Source: Faeciplasma sp900553675
GTDB taxonomy: Bacteria; Bacillota; Clostridia; Oscillospirales; Ruminococcaceae
Assembly (NCBI GenBank): GCA_958428235.1
Contig: CAUAFG010000007.1
Span: 1 to 64,000 of the forward strand
DNA length: 64,000 nt
Direction of reading: 5' to 3'
The notes below the pieces were generated by a model. That model saw nothing but the letters and a program-made list of their open reading frames with translations, searched no databases and was not told the origin of the DNA. A program made the translations under genes and the position numbers. Below, in pieces: positions 9,362-18,169 of the stretch. Within the stretch, counting starts at the first letter, position 1, and every line of letters starts with the position of its first letter.

Positions 9362-9418
9362 AGTATTATTGTACTAATTGACTAATACAATAATACTACA
9401 TGAAAACGGTTTTGTCAA
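9362..9418 (-). promoter_or_regulatory. Promoter and operator of the gntR-ABC operon
   Basis: Minus strand: -35 TTGACA (9418-9413), 17-nt spacer, -10 TATTAT (9395-9390). A perfect inverted repeat AGTATTATTGTA-(12 nt)-TACAATAATACT spans 9362-9397 and takes in the -10 box. Confidence 0.8.
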
Positions 9419-9498
9419 GGGGTTTTTGAAAAAAATTCGCAGACATTCGGAAAAATTTCCTTGTGTCTGCGAATTTTATATAAATGTATGCTCAGCGA

Positions 9499-10485
9499 TT
9501 ACTTTTCTGCCGGATATACAAGCCCCCAGTCGCGGCGGAGACTGTCCATTATCCTCATGACACCGACAGTTCCGGCAAGCGGCACTTTCCTGCTCTCGGC
9601 AAGACCCGCGCTAATACAGTTCTGCGCCTCGATAATCTCATACTCATAGCCGTTGCAGGGGTGAGGGGTAGTGCTCTCCTCAATCAGCTTGCATGACTTA
9701 TCATAAAGCCTGACGGCACAGGTGCAGTGGAACCACGGGTCGAAGGCGATTCTGCCCTTTGTTCCAACTATCACCGCGCGGTTGTCGTTGTCGATATCAA
9801 AGCCCGCGACAAAGCTTGCGTAGGCGTTTTTATACTTCATTATAACGGTTTCGTTCAGGTCGATGCCCATATCGATGTTTGCAGCCGAGCTTATGCTATC
9901 CGGCTCGTATCCCAGAAAGGCGGTTATAAAGGTTATGGGATATACGCCCAGATCAAGAAGCGCGCCGCCGCCGAGCTTGGCATCGAAAAGTCTGTCCGAA
10001 AGGTTATACCGGTTCGGGCAGGAGAAGTCTGCGCGGATGGCGCGGATATCCCCTATCAGACCGGCTTCCACCCACTCCCTGGCTTTAAGAAACGCCGGCA
10101 GGCACTTCATCCACATAGCTTCCATAAAGAAAAGACCCTTTTGCTTAGCCAGCGATACAAGCTTTTCAAGCTCGCCGGAATTGAGCGTGATACTCTTTTC
10201 GCAGAGGACGTTTTTGCCGTTTTCCAAACAGAGCCGAGCGTTTTCATAATGGCAGCTCATCGGTGAAGCTATGTAAACGATATCCACTTCGGGGTCGCGT
10301 GCAAGCTGCTCATAGCTTGAATACACCTTTTGCGCGCCTGTTTTGCGGGCAAATTCTTCCGCTTTCGCCGCCGTCCTCGAAGCGCAGGCGTACAGCCTTG
10401 CATCAGGGACGGAGTTTACGGCTTTTGCAAACGTGTAGGCTATCTTTCCGGTAGCCATTATTCCCCAGCTGTATATTTTTGACAT
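9499..10485 (-). CDS. Gfo/Idh/MocA-family oxidoreductase
   Basis: 328 aa, NAD(P)-dependent sugar or cyclitol dehydrogenase fold. The N-terminal Rossmann region reads WGIMATGKIAYTFAKAV, with MATGK in place of the usual GxGxxG; the family EK motif is present as LCEKSITLN, followed by the C-terminal beta-sheet domain. Start ATG at 10485, 7 nt after GGAGG; the ribosome site lies just past the stop of the upstream hydrolase gene, so the two are co-transcribed. Probably oxidises a sugar released by that hydrolase (inference). Confidence 0.85.
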   Translation of the reverse strand: MSKIYSWGIMATGKIAYTFAKAVNSVPDARLYACASRTAAKAEEFARKTGAQKVYSSYEQLARDPEVDIVYIASPMSCHYENARLCLENGKNVLCEKSITLNSGELEKLVSLAKQKGLFFMEAMWMKCLPAFLKAREWVEAGLIGDIRAIRADFSCPNRYNLSDRLFDAKLGGGALLDLGVYPITFITAFLGYEPDSISSAANIDMGIDLNETVIMKYKNAYASFVAGFDIDNDNRAVIVGTKGRIAFDPWFHCTCAVRLYDKSCKLIEESTTPHPCNGYEYEIIEAQNCISAGLAESRKVPLAGTVGVMRIMDSLRRDWGLVYPAEK

Positions 10486-10498
10486 ATTAATACCTCCG

Positions 10499-12031
10499 TT
10501 AACCAACTCTTACCGCCAGAACGGCGATTCCCTCTTTTCCGGGGAGATTTACGGTGACCGTACCCTGAACGCCCTGCATAACAGGAGTCCTAGTCATCTC
10601 CCAGATGTCTATAACCTCGATATCATAGCTTCCTCCATCCGGCAGGGTTATATAATTTATCGTCGAGCAGGTTCTGCCGTAGTACCATATCGCGGCAGAG
10701 CCGTCTTTGCAGATTCCCGCCGCTCCCCTGCTTTTAAGGATAAACGGCTGTATTCTGTCGTCCGGCAGCGAGGTAAGTCCGCGCGCCCAGAAGTCGTATT
10801 TAAGATTTTCTGGCAGACCGTTCTTTTTAAGCTCAAGCACCTTTTCCTTTGTAAGCCACGCCATTCCCTGCGAATAATAATCCAGCGGCGAAGGCAGGCT
10901 CTCAACAATTCCGCGCAGGAAAGCTATCCTTTTCGGGCTCTCACCTTTCAGGATTCCGCCCTTTGCCCACCAAAGAACGTCCTGCGGGTCGTAAAATGTC
11001 TCGCCATGGGTGCAGTATCCACCGCAGACCACAGCCGTCCAGAAGCGATGAGTAAGCTCGAATCCGGAGAGGTTGCCCCAGCCGCAATCGATGTTGCCCT
11101 CGTAGCATATCTCGTCAAAGACAACCGGCTTGCCGTATTTCGCCCTAAGCTCGGGGACTTCGCTCATGTTGATATCCTGAATCGAGCAGTGGGTGACCTC
11201 CGGCAGGGTGAAATCGTAGTAATCAAAGCAGTTGTGGTTGCTTAAAAGGTGGTGCGCAGGGTCGTTTTGCGATATGAACCGCCCGAACTCTGCCCAGTCC
11301 TCGCGGGTGTACGGCATAAGGTCGTATTCGTTTGCAAGGCTCCACCAGACGTTGGGGTATGCGCATAATCTGCGGGTGATGTAGTTAAGATATGTTAAAC
11401 TCTCTGCGCGGGACATCCTCGAAAATCCCCAGCGGTCGTATGGGTGGAACAGGATTATATCGCACTCAATGCCCATGCTGCCAAGCCTTTCGATTATGCT
11501 TTCAAACCGCCGCCAGAATCGGAAATCCGGTTTTTCGGGATTCCATCTGCCATCGGTCTTTTCAAAGGCGAACAGCTCCGGCTCGTTTTTGTTGAAGCAA
11601 TAGTCCTTGGGGAAAACGCAGAAGCGCACCTTGTTAAAGGGAGACGCCGAGATTGATGCAAGGGTGGTTTCAACAAGCTCGTCCGGCTGGTGAGCAAGGG
11701 CATAGACGGTCGTTCCGAATGGGTAGAACCACCTGCCGGAGTCGTATTTAAAATGGAAGCCGTCCGCGCGGACAACGCCATTATCGGAATCGGCAGCGGG
11801 CTGACATTCAATCTCGAAGCTGTCGTTTACAATTCCGCCGACGGTCACGCGGTATAATCCTGCTTTAAGCGGCAGAAAGCGGAGTTTGTAAACGCCGTTG
11901 CCGTCGTAAAAGCCCTTTACCGTTGTCTTTTCGCCGTCACGCTCGAAGGATGCGATCAGGTCTATATCGACATAGGAGCCGGTCGGCTCGGGGGCAGTAT
12001 ATGTAAGCTCATAGGGTTTGTATTGGGTCAT
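10499..12031 (-). CDS. Apiosidase-like glycoside hydrolase (DUF5060-DUF4038-DUF5605 layout)
   Basis: 510 aa, no signal peptide. An N-terminal beta-sandwich (about 1-85) precedes a TIM barrel containing FGTTVYALAHQPDE, SLANEYDLM (likely acid/base Glu) and VFDEICYEGN (likely nucleophile Glu), then a C-terminal beta domain. This order is that of the apiosidase-like DUF4038 families acting on pectin or other plant side chains. Cytoplasmic location suggests it acts on imported oligosaccharides. Operon with the oxidoreductase that starts 14 nt before its stop. Confidence 0.8.
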   Translation of the reverse strand: MTQYKPYELTYTAPEPTGSYVDIDLIASFERDGEKTTVKGFYDGNGVYKLRFLPLKAGLYRVTVGGIVNDSFEIECQPAADSDNGVVRADGFHFKYDSGRWFYPFGTTVYALAHQPDELVETTLASISASPFNKVRFCVFPKDYCFNKNEPELFAFEKTDGRWNPEKPDFRFWRRFESIIERLGSMGIECDIILFHPYDRWGFSRMSRAESLTYLNYITRRLCAYPNVWWSLANEYDLMPYTREDWAEFGRFISQNDPAHHLLSNHNCFDYYDFTLPEVTHCSIQDINMSEVPELRAKYGKPVVFDEICYEGNIDCGWGNLSGFELTHRFWTAVVCGGYCTHGETFYDPQDVLWWAKGGILKGESPKRIAFLRGIVESLPSPLDYYSQGMAWLTKEKVLELKKNGLPENLKYDFWARGLTSLPDDRIQPFILKSRGAAGICKDGSAAIWYYGRTCSTINYITLPDGGSYDIEVIDIWEMTRTPVMQGVQGTVTVNLPGKEGIAVLAVRVG

Positions 12032-12231
12032 AATTTATATCTCCTTTCGGGATTGTATATGACAATTATAACCCGCATTTGCATAGTAGTCAATCACAAA
12101 ATCAGCTTTTCATAAGTTATCGACAAAAAGCCATACAATTATGATATGAAAAAAATAACGCCCTCTTTTTGCAAGAGAGCGATTAGGCTTCAAAAAAATT
12201 ATGTACATATTGGTATGTTATAAACTACTAC

Positions 12232-12491
12232 TTTGTGCAGTCATGGACGTGCTCCGCACGCCCATAGGAGGACCCCCGACGAGGGTCCTCCCACACAAAA
12301 ACAGTCCACCGGACTGTTTGCACTTATTTCGACCGTCAAGGTCGGAATTAGTGCTTCTCCCTCTCCTGCGTTTCGCTAACGCAAGAGATTTCGCGACCTG
12401 CGGGTCGCGACGAGGGCTCCTCGCCCTCGACCTCGTAAGCCTTTCAAGAGAAAGGCTTAAGCGAAAGCTTTTTAATTTACGCTTTTGAAAC
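12232..12491. repeat. Hairpin-array repeat family B, copy 1
   Basis: About 260 bp built from back-to-back short hairpins: GGAGGACCC/GGGTCCTCC, AACAGTCC/GGACTGTT, GCACTTATTTCGACC/GGTCGGAATTAGTGC (12320-12354), TCGCGACC/GGTCGCGA, CGAGGGC/GCCCTCG and AGCCTTTC/GAAAGGCT. It shares TTTGTGCAGTCATGGACG, CGCCCATAGGA, AGTCCACCGGACT and CCCTCTCCTGCGTTTCGCT with copy 2 at 28992. The gap 12032-12560 otherwise holds only the gdhA terminator. Confidence 0.8.
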
Positions 12492-12513
12492 TTAGCATTA
12501 TCGACAAATTAAA

Positions 12514-12539
12514 CAACGCCCCCAAAAAGAGAGCGTTGT
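12514..12539 (-). terminator. Terminator of gdhA
   Basis: Minus strand stem ACAACGC/GCGTTGT followed by TTTAATTTG, 22 nt after the gdhA stop codon. Confidence 0.65.
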
Positions 12540-12560
12540 AAAAACTATATCGCAAAATTA

Positions 12561-13913
12561 TCAGTAAGCAATACCCTGCCACTTCATAGCATCCGCAACC
12601 TTAAGGAAGCCTGCGATGTTCGCGCCGACAACAAGGTTGCCCTCGTGGTCGAATTCCTTGGAAGCGTTATATGCGTTGTGGAAGATATTTACCATTATGC
12701 CGTGAAGCTTGGAGTCAACCTCTTCAAAGGTCCAGCTGAGTCTTTCGGAGTTCTGGGACATTTCAAGACCGGAGGTTGCAACACCGCCGGCATTGGCAGC
12801 CTTTGCAGGACCAAACAGAACGCCAGCCTTTAAGAACTTCTCAACAGCCTCGGGAGTGGAAGGCATATTAGCGCCCTCGGCAACAGCGATAACGCCGTTT
12901 GCAATAAGAGCGTCGGCAGCGTCGCCGTCAAGCTCGTTCTGAGTTGCGCAGGGAAGAGCGATATCGCACTTAACAGTCCAGATTCCCTTGCAGCCTTCGG
13001 TGTAGGTAGCGCCCGAAACGCGGTTTACATACTCCTTGATTCTGCCTCTTTCAACTTCCTTTATCTGCTTAACAACATCTAAGTTGATGCCGTTGGGATC
13101 GTAGATATAGCCGTTGGAGTCGCTCATTGCAACTACCTTTGCGCCGAGGGTAGTAGCCTTTTCGTTGGCATAGATTGCAACGTTTCCGGAGCCGGAGATT
13201 ACAACGGTCTTGCCGGCAAAGGACTCGTTCTTCATGCACTTAAGCATTTCATCGGTGAAGTAGCAAAGACCGTAGCCGGTTGCCTGAGTTCTTGCAAGCG
13301 AGCCGCCGTAGGAAAGTCCCTTTCCGGTGAGAACGCCGGTGAACTCGTTGCGAAGTCTCTTATACTGACCGAACATAAAGCCGATTTCACGTGCGCCAAC
13401 GCCGATATCACCAGCAGGAACGTCGGTATCGGCACCGATGTGCTTGGAAAGCTCGGTCATAAAGCTCTGGCAGAAACGCATAACCTCGGCGTCGGACTTG
13501 CCCTTGGGGTCGAAGTCGGAGCCGCCCTTGCCGCCGCCCATAGGAAGACCGGTAAGGCTGTTCTTAAAGATCTGCTCAAAGCCCAAGAACTTGATAACCG
13601 AAGCGTTTACAGAGGGGTGAAGCCTTAGACCGCCCTTATAAGGACCGATTGCAGAGTTGAACTGAACTCTGAAGCCGCGGTTAACTCTAACCTTGCCGCT
13701 GTCGTCAACCCACGGAACGCGGAAGATAATCTGTCTTTCCGGCTCTACTATTCTATCAATGATACCGGCTTCGACGATGTCGGGTCTTTTCTCAACAACG
13801 GGTTCAAGGCTTTCGAGCACCTCGCCTACAGCCTGCAGAAATTCCTTTTCGCCTGGGTTGCGGGCGCAGACGTCGTCATAGACCTTTTGTAAGTATGCGT
13901 TTTTAAATGTCAT
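12561..13913 (-). CDS. gdhA: Glutamate dehydrogenase
   Basis: 450 aa, the hexameric Glu/Leu/Phe/Val dehydrogenase family. It interconverts 2-oxoglutarate plus ammonia and glutamate in the cytoplasm. The active-site lysine region LPMGGGKGGSDFDPKG is intact, as are the Rossmann segment VISGSGNVAIYANEKA and the C-terminal ATSGLEMSQNS region. The length fits the bacterial NADP-type enzyme. The frame is open to 13988, but the ATG at 13913 follows GGAGG by 7 nt. Monocistronic, with its own promoter and terminator; the main ammonia-assimilation route in such anaerobes. Confidence 0.96.
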   Translation of the reverse strand: MTFKNAYLQKVYDDVCARNPGEKEFLQAVGEVLESLEPVVEKRPDIVEAGIIDRIVEPERQIIFRVPWVDDSGKVRVNRGFRVQFNSAIGPYKGGLRLHPSVNASVIKFLGFEQIFKNSLTGLPMGGGKGGSDFDPKGKSDAEVMRFCQSFMTELSKHIGADTDVPAGDIGVGAREIGFMFGQYKRLRNEFTGVLTGKGLSYGGSLARTQATGYGLCYFTDEMLKCMKNESFAGKTVVISGSGNVAIYANEKATTLGAKVVAMSDSNGYIYDPNGINLDVVKQIKEVERGRIKEYVNRVSGATYTEGCKGIWTVKCDIALPCATQNELDGDAADALIANGVIAVAEGANMPSTPEAVEKFLKAGVLFGPAKAANAGGVATSGLEMSQNSERLSWTFEEVDSKLHGIMVNIFHNAYNASKEFDHEGNLVVGANIAGFLKVADAMKWQGIAY

Positions 13914-13988
13914 AAGTATACCTCCATATTTATTGCTCCGACGGGAATTTTTCCCTTTTCGGAGCTTTATTGCATTATCACAATACAC

Positions 13989-14016
13989 AGTATACCACGC
14001 GCTTTAAAATTTGCAA
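13989..14016 (-). promoter_or_regulatory. Promoter of gdhA
   Basis: Minus strand TTGCAA (14016-14011), 16-nt spacer, TATACT (13994-13989), about 75 nt before the start codon. The rest of the gap 13914-14228 shows only the dtd promoter. Confidence 0.5.
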
Positions 14017-14157
14017 GTGGTAAAGCACAAAATTTCAGTTTTTCATATTTTTGAGCTGTTTCAGCGCGATTTTTTATTAAATTTGAACAATCGCAAAGTG
14101 AAGTATTCATTTGCCCTGCGTTGTCTTGCTTTTTAGAGAGATGATAGCTGCACCCGC

Positions 14158-14186
14158 TTGACGGTTTGCATCTTATCCGCTATAAT
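14158..14186 (+). promoter_or_regulatory. Promoter of dtd
   Basis: TTGACG (14158-14163), 17-nt spacer, TATAAT (14181-14186). Confidence 0.7.
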
Positions 14187-14228
14187 ATGATATAATCCCA
14201 AGAATTATACCGAAAGGACTGCATAGAC

Positions 14229-14663
14229 ATGAAAATCGTTATACAAAGGGTGCTCGGGGCGCAGGTCGAAGTCGGCGGCGAGGTCGTCGGGAAAATCGCA
14301 AAGGGATATCTTATCCTGTTCGGCGCGGCTGACGGCGACACCGACGAGGACTCCCGCCGCCTTGCCGATAAAATCTCGAAGCTGCGCATTTTCGAGGACG
14401 AAAACGGCAAAACCAACCTATCCATATTCGACGTGGGCGGCGAGGTGTTGAGCGTTTCGCAGTTCACTCTTCTGGCGGACTGCTCCCACGGCAACCGCCC
14501 CAGCTTTACAAAGGCCGCCAAGCCGCAGGAGGCAAATCGGCTGTACGAGCTTTTCAATTCCGAGCTTCGGGCGAAGGGGCTTAACGTGCAGACAGGCGTG
14601 TTCGGCGCGGATATGAAGGTCGGGCTTATCAACGACGGACCGTTTACGGTGGTACTGGAATAG
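14229..14663 (+). CDS. dtd: D-aminoacyl-tRNA deacylase
   Basis: 144 aa, the usual DTD length. It hydrolyses D-amino acids (and glycine) mischarged on tRNA. It carries the two family signatures: SQFTLLAD, with the catalytic Thr region, and the C-terminal NDGPFT variant of the Gly-cisPro motif that enforces chirality. Good ribosome site (GAAAGGACTGCATAGAC). It lies 41 nt ahead of the ArsC/Spx-like gene, so probably an operon. Confidence 0.95.
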   Translation: MKIVIQRVLGAQVEVGGEVVGKIAKGYLILFGAADGDTDEDSRRLADKISKLRIFEDENGKTNLSIFDVGGEVLSVSQFTLLADCSHGNRPSFTKAAKPQEANRLYELFNSELRAKGLNVQTGVFGADMKVGLINDGPFTVVLE

Positions 14664-14704
14664 GCAGACATATCACTCAAAAAATATAAAGGACGGTAAA
14701 AAGC

Positions 14705-15046
14705 ATGAACATCCAGATATTCTACAAATCCAAATGCTTCGATTCAAAAAAGGCAGAGCGGTGGTTTAAGGAGCGCGGAATAAAGGCGCAGATGATAGAC
14801 CTCAACCAGAAAGGAATGTCACGCGGGGAGCTTAAAAGCGTTTTAGCGGCGGTCGGGTCGGTGGAAGCGCTTATAGATACCAAGGCAAAGTCGCAGGACG
14901 CGCTTTTGCTTAAGTATCTCGGAAGCGACGAGGATAAAATCGAAAAGCTTTTAGAGAATCCCTCGCTGATAAAAAGCCCGGTGGTTCGCAATTCCCGTCA
15001 GGCAACGGTTGGTTACTGCCCAGAGGTTTGGGAGAAGTGGGAGTAA
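14705..15046 (+). CDS. ArsC/Spx-family thioredoxin-fold protein
   Basis: 113 aa, a complete ArsC/Spx/YffB domain: IFYKSKCFDSKKAERWFKE at the N-terminus and the C-terminal SLIKSPVVRN segment, which matches the family cis-Pro loop (R/K-x-P-h-h). A single N-terminal Cys, not CxxC, favours a glutaredoxin-like arsenate reductase relative over Spx. No arsenic genes are nearby, so the role is unassigned. Confidence 0.85.
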   Translation: MNIQIFYKSKCFDSKKAERWFKERGIKAQMIDLNQKGMSRGELKSVLAAVGSVEALIDTKAKSQDALLLKYLGSDEDKIEKLLENPSLIKSPVVRNSRQATVGYCPEVWEKWE

Positions 15047-15081
15047 TCACTGCTAAACAGACAAAATAATACCGCGTCGGC

Positions 15082-15312
15082 TTATGTGTCGGTGCGGTAT
15101 CTTTCTTTTATATCGGTTTCGCCCGCGATGTAGTCGAGGCTGACATTGTAAAACCTTGCAAGTGTGATAATGTGGTGAAGCGGTATTTCGTTAGTGCCGT
15201 TTTCATATCGCGAATATACCTGCTGGGTCGTGCCAAGAAGCTCGGCTATGGTTTTCTGCTTAAGGTCGTTGTCCTCGCGCAGGTCTCTGATTCGTTCGAC
15301 ATATGTTTTCAA
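15082..15312 (-). CDS. Small XRE-family regulator
   Basis: 76 aa, essentially one helix-turn-helix domain: LREDNDLKQKTIAELLGTTQQVYSRYENG, then NEIPLHHIITLARFYNVSLDYIAG. I chose a TTG start at 15312 because GAGG lies 8 nt upstream. The longer open frame would run into the divergent gene and has no family similarity. Divergent from the membrane protein at 15414; a palindrome between them is the likely operator. Confidence 0.88.
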   Translation of the reverse strand: MKTYVERIRDLREDNDLKQKTIAELLGTTQQVYSRYENGTNEIPLHHIITLARFYNVSLDYIAGETDIKERYRTDT

Positions 15313-15356
15313 CGCTATCACCTCAAAAAGATTATACATAAATATAAATCTTTTTC

Positions 15357-15385
15357 TTGATAATACACCTAATGTGGTGTATAAT
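15357..15385 (+). promoter_or_regulatory. Promoter with embedded palindrome for the membrane protein gene
   Basis: TTGATA (15357-15362), 17-nt spacer, TATAAT (15380-15385). The spacer holds the inverted repeat ATACACC-(6)-GGTGTAT (15363-15382), a natural site for the adjacent XRE repressor. Confidence 0.7.
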
Positions 15386-15413
15386 AGTGTCAAAATTTGA
15401 TGGAGGTAGCACC

Positions 15414-15866
15414 ATGAACAAACGAGTAGAAGAATTTTTAGCAGACAGCGAAAGCAGATTAGACAGAAATCAAATTCTAATTGAGGCAGGCTTATACGAT
15501 AAAATCTATATGCCTGAAACAGATGACGGCAATTCTTGCAATGGCGAAAGCTTAAGATGTGATTATCCCGAATCGGAATACGACGAGGAAAAGGGCAGAA
15601 CCGTCTACTACAGAAAGCAGGCAATAAAGGTAACGAACGAGGAGTATAAGGCGATTCTAAAAAGCTCCTTATGCGAAAAAAATTCGCTTGCCAATTTTAT
15701 CTTGTGGATTGCCTTAATTATATTAGTAGGCGGAGCTATAGCCGGATTGCTGATGGGCTCGATAATAATATTGTTGATAGGCGTAGCAATCACTATTTCG
15801 CTTCTGTGGTTTGCTGAAGTGCTCAGGCTTTTGCAGGACATTAAAAACAGGCTCAACCGTAAATAA
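15414..15866 (+). CDS. Membrane protein of unknown function beside an XRE regulator
   Basis: 150 aa. I do not recognise a family. An N-terminal acidic, charged cytoplasmic region (about 1-80, with CNGESLRCDYPESEYDE) is followed by two close transmembrane segments (about 95-140) and a basic tail. Start ATG at 15414 after TGGAGGTAGCACC. Its promoter carries a palindrome and it diverges from a 76-aa XRE protein, so the two probably form a small self-regulated unit. Confidence 0.75.
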   Translation: MNKRVEEFLADSESRLDRNQILIEAGLYDKIYMPETDDGNSCNGESLRCDYPESEYDEEKGRTVYYRKQAIKVTNEEYKAILKSSLCEKNSLANFILWIALIILVGGAIAGLLMGSIIILLIGVAITISLLWFAEVLRLLQDIKNRLNRK

Positions 15867-15878
15867 TCCGTATAGCAC

Positions 15879-15909
15879 AGCACCCCCCTCCGCCGCCGGA
15901 GAGGGTGCT
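15879..15909. terminator. Hairpin between convergent genes
   Basis: AGCACCC / GGGTGCT stem enclosing a CG-rich region. The T-run is weak on both sides; it probably serves both convergent genes. Confidence 0.45.
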
Positions 15910-15929
15910 ATTCTAAACTCTATTAAATC

Positions 15930-17354
15930 TCAATCAAACGTAAACCTAACAAACTCCGCGATACTCTCCCCGCTCTCGGAAAGAAACTCAAAGTAAACCG
16001 CGTGCTTGCCGACCACTCCGCAGGAAAGTTCAGCGGTTGCCGCCGTCTCCCCCTTCGCCAAGGTGAAGCTGGAAATTATCCTTCCCTTGTACTCGTCCAG
16101 CCTTACGTTCACCGCGATATTTTCAAGCGCGTTGATTTCGGCAGTGACGGTCTTGGAAGAATTATTGCCGAACTGCAAATACCTGAATCCCACCGTAACT
16201 CCGCTTGTTATATCCACAACCGGTGCGGAAACCGACTCGGTTTTGTCGTAGACCGCTGCGATATATGCACGCTTTGTGCCGCCGTAGATGTGGCAGGCGT
16301 ATCCCGCGGAGATAAGCTTGTAGGCGTCCAGACCGTTGATATGCGCGCCCTGCGAGGTCATTTCAACAGGTTTTGAAGACACCGGTTCGCCGTCCTTGTA
16401 GCAAACGTCGCCGATAAACAATCTGCCGTTTTTGTCCATTGCAACGTCAATCGGCTCGAGCATTGCCTGGCGCGAAAATTCGTTTACGCCGGTCTGGCGG
16501 TGGTAGAACACATACCACTTGCCGTTTACCTCCATAATAGAACCGTGGTTATTGCCCCAGCGATAGGTCATGGTGCCGCTGCCGTCCGGATTTTTTAGAA
16601 TTTCGCCGCCGTTGAAGCTTATGTCTCCGCCTGGCTCGAAGCCCTCAAGCGGCTTGTCGCTGACCTTGTAGGACAAAAAGCCGTTGTTTTCGGTGTAAAC
16701 GCCCAGTTCGGGGACGGGGGTGTAGTATCTCTTGGAATAGATGTATACATACTTGCCCATTACCTTTCTGGGAGATGATGCCTCAAAGAAAGCGTCGTTT
16801 TCGTCATAATGACCGTCGTCCTTAGCCCACGGAGCTTGGGTGTGACCCATCGGGTGTGCGTGGAAGGTGCCTTCCTTGATGGTTGCCATATCGTCGTTGA
16901 GTTCGGCGCAGTAGCAGCCGCAGAAGCCCCAGTAGGCGTATACCCTGCCGTCGTCGTCCACGAGGATTCCCGGGTCGAAGCCAAGGTCGGTCTTAACAGG
17001 GTCTACAAACGGTCCCGCGGGGTTGTCCGACTTTGCAACCATAATTCTTCCGCCGCAGCACTCGGCGGCGTAGAGATAATAGGTGTCACCCTTCTTAATC
17101 ACGTCCGGAGCGTAAAGTATGCTGCCGTCGGTCGCGGTGTAGCAGACTCCGTGGCAGGTCCAGTTGGTCAGATCGTCGACCGGTGCGCTCCACACAACCT
17201 GATCCTTGCCGCAGTAGCAGGTCTTTTCGGTGTCGTGAGAGCCGTAAACGTATACTCTCTTTTCGCCGTTATGCTCGAAAACTCTGGGTTCGCCGTCGGG
17301 TACGTGTTCCCAAAGCGGCATATATGGGTTTGCGCCTTTGATATATTCCTTCAT
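15930..17354 (-). CDS. GH43-like family glycoside hydrolase
   Basis: 474 aa, no signal peptide. A five-bladed propeller with NPYMPLWEHVPDGEPRVF (likely catalytic Asp), YAPDVIKKGDTYYLY and FFEASSPRKVMGKYVYIYS (likely acid Glu) occupies about 1-330. A C-terminal CBM6-like beta-sandwich follows from about 345 to the end. Such enzymes act as arabinofuranosidases or beta-xylosidases on hemicellulose fragments. The ATG at 17354 is preceded by GGAGG with 8-nt spacing. Single gene; cytoplasmic, so probably acts on imported oligosaccharides. Confidence 0.85.
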   Translation of the reverse strand: MKEYIKGANPYMPLWEHVPDGEPRVFEHNGEKRVYVYGSHDTEKTCYCGKDQVVWSAPVDDLTNWTCHGVCYTATDGSILYAPDVIKKGDTYYLYAAECCGGRIMVAKSDNPAGPFVDPVKTDLGFDPGILVDDDGRVYAYWGFCGCYCAELNDDMATIKEGTFHAHPMGHTQAPWAKDDGHYDENDAFFEASSPRKVMGKYVYIYSKRYYTPVPELGVYTENNGFLSYKVSDKPLEGFEPGGDISFNGGEILKNPDGSGTMTYRWGNNHGSIMEVNGKWYVFYHRQTGVNEFSRQAMLEPIDVAMDKNGRLFIGDVCYKDGEPVSSKPVEMTSQGAHINGLDAYKLISAGYACHIYGGTKRAYIAAVYDKTESVSAPVVDITSGVTVGFRYLQFGNNSSKTVTAEINALENIAVNVRLDEYKGRIISSFTLAKGETAATAELSCGVVGKHAVYFEFLSESGESIAEFVRFTFD

Positions 17355-17446
17355 GATGTAATCCTCCGTTGTTATTGATGATAATATTATATACCATCCC
17401 GCGCGGGTTTTCAATACGTTTTATGTTTTTCTCCGATACTATTGCA

Positions 17447-17479
17447 CAAAAAAGCCGCCCAACGTTATGCTGAGCGGCT
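17447..17479 (-). terminator. Terminator of the coaX-ECF operon
   Basis: Minus strand stem AGCCGC/GCGGCT with a run of six T (17452-17447), 14 nt past the ECF gene stop. Confidence 0.75.
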
Positions 17480-17493
17480 GATTGCTGTATTTA

Positions 17494-18093
17494 TTATTTT
17501 GCTTTGCCAGAGAATGACTTTTTGCCGATATCCACGATACGGACAATTACGGGGTTTAAAACAAGGTTTATTGCAAGCTCTAAAATGAAGTTAAAGCCTA
17601 CCAGTCCGACTATCATGTACTTAAATACCGGAGCGTCGCCCGCCCACGACTTGATGGTGTCCATAAAGAAGACTGCGCAGCCGATAAGGAACACGCCTGT
17701 GTTTACTACAGGGCTTGCGATTGAAGCCAGCAGAGTTGCAACGTATTTGTTCTTTTTCTCCAAAAGCTTATAAACTGCGCCTGCGGCAAGACCTGCCAGA
17801 ATGCCCTTTGCCAGAACGGTAATAATAGTTCCCGGGACGTTGACAGCTAAGAAAAGTGCAGCGTCGCCTGTTGCCATTACCATAACGCCGAACACCAGAC
17901 CCAGCCATGCGCCCGACCATATTCCGAACAAAGCCGCGCCCACTACAATAGGCATAAGTACAAGCGAAATAGAGAATGTGCCGACCTTTATCGCTCCGCC
18001 GACAATCTGCAATACAACTACTATTGCAGTCAGAAGTGCTGTTCCCACCAGCTTATAGGTGAGCTCGCGATTTTTTGCCAAAGAATTTTCCAT
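17494..18093 (-). CDS. ECF transporter S component, probably pantothenate-related
   Basis: 199 aa, six hydrophobic segments, with the ECF S-component pattern (Ala-rich first helices, VGGAIKVGTFSISLVLMP, GIWSGAWLGLVFG). S components bind one vitamin and share a separate energising module that is not encoded here. It lies 76 nt downstream of coaX on the same strand and upstream of their shared terminator. Import of pantothenate, the CoaX substrate, is therefore a good guess by context, not something the residues prove. Confidence 0.8.
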   Translation of the reverse strand: MENSLAKNRELTYKLVGTALLTAIVVVLQIVGGAIKVGTFSISLVLMPIVVGAALFGIWSGAWLGLVFGVMVMATGDAALFLAVNVPGTIITVLAKGILAGLAAGAVYKLLEKKNKYVATLLASIASPVVNTGVFLIGCAVFFMDTIKSWAGDAPVFKYMIVGLVGFNFILELAINLVLNPVIVRIVDIGKKSFSGKAK

Positions 18094-18169
18094 GTTAATA
18101 CCTCTCGGGACTTTAACCCGTGCTGTTGCCCGATATGCGGTGCAACGCAGTTAAATTTTGATCATGGAA

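Noticed and set aside
12201..12488. 95-aa frame over the family B repeat
   Set aside because: It exists because the hairpin modules happen to be open; the copy at 29003-29233 gives a related peptide (LLPLLRFA) only through shared repeat DNA, and neither has a ribosome site.
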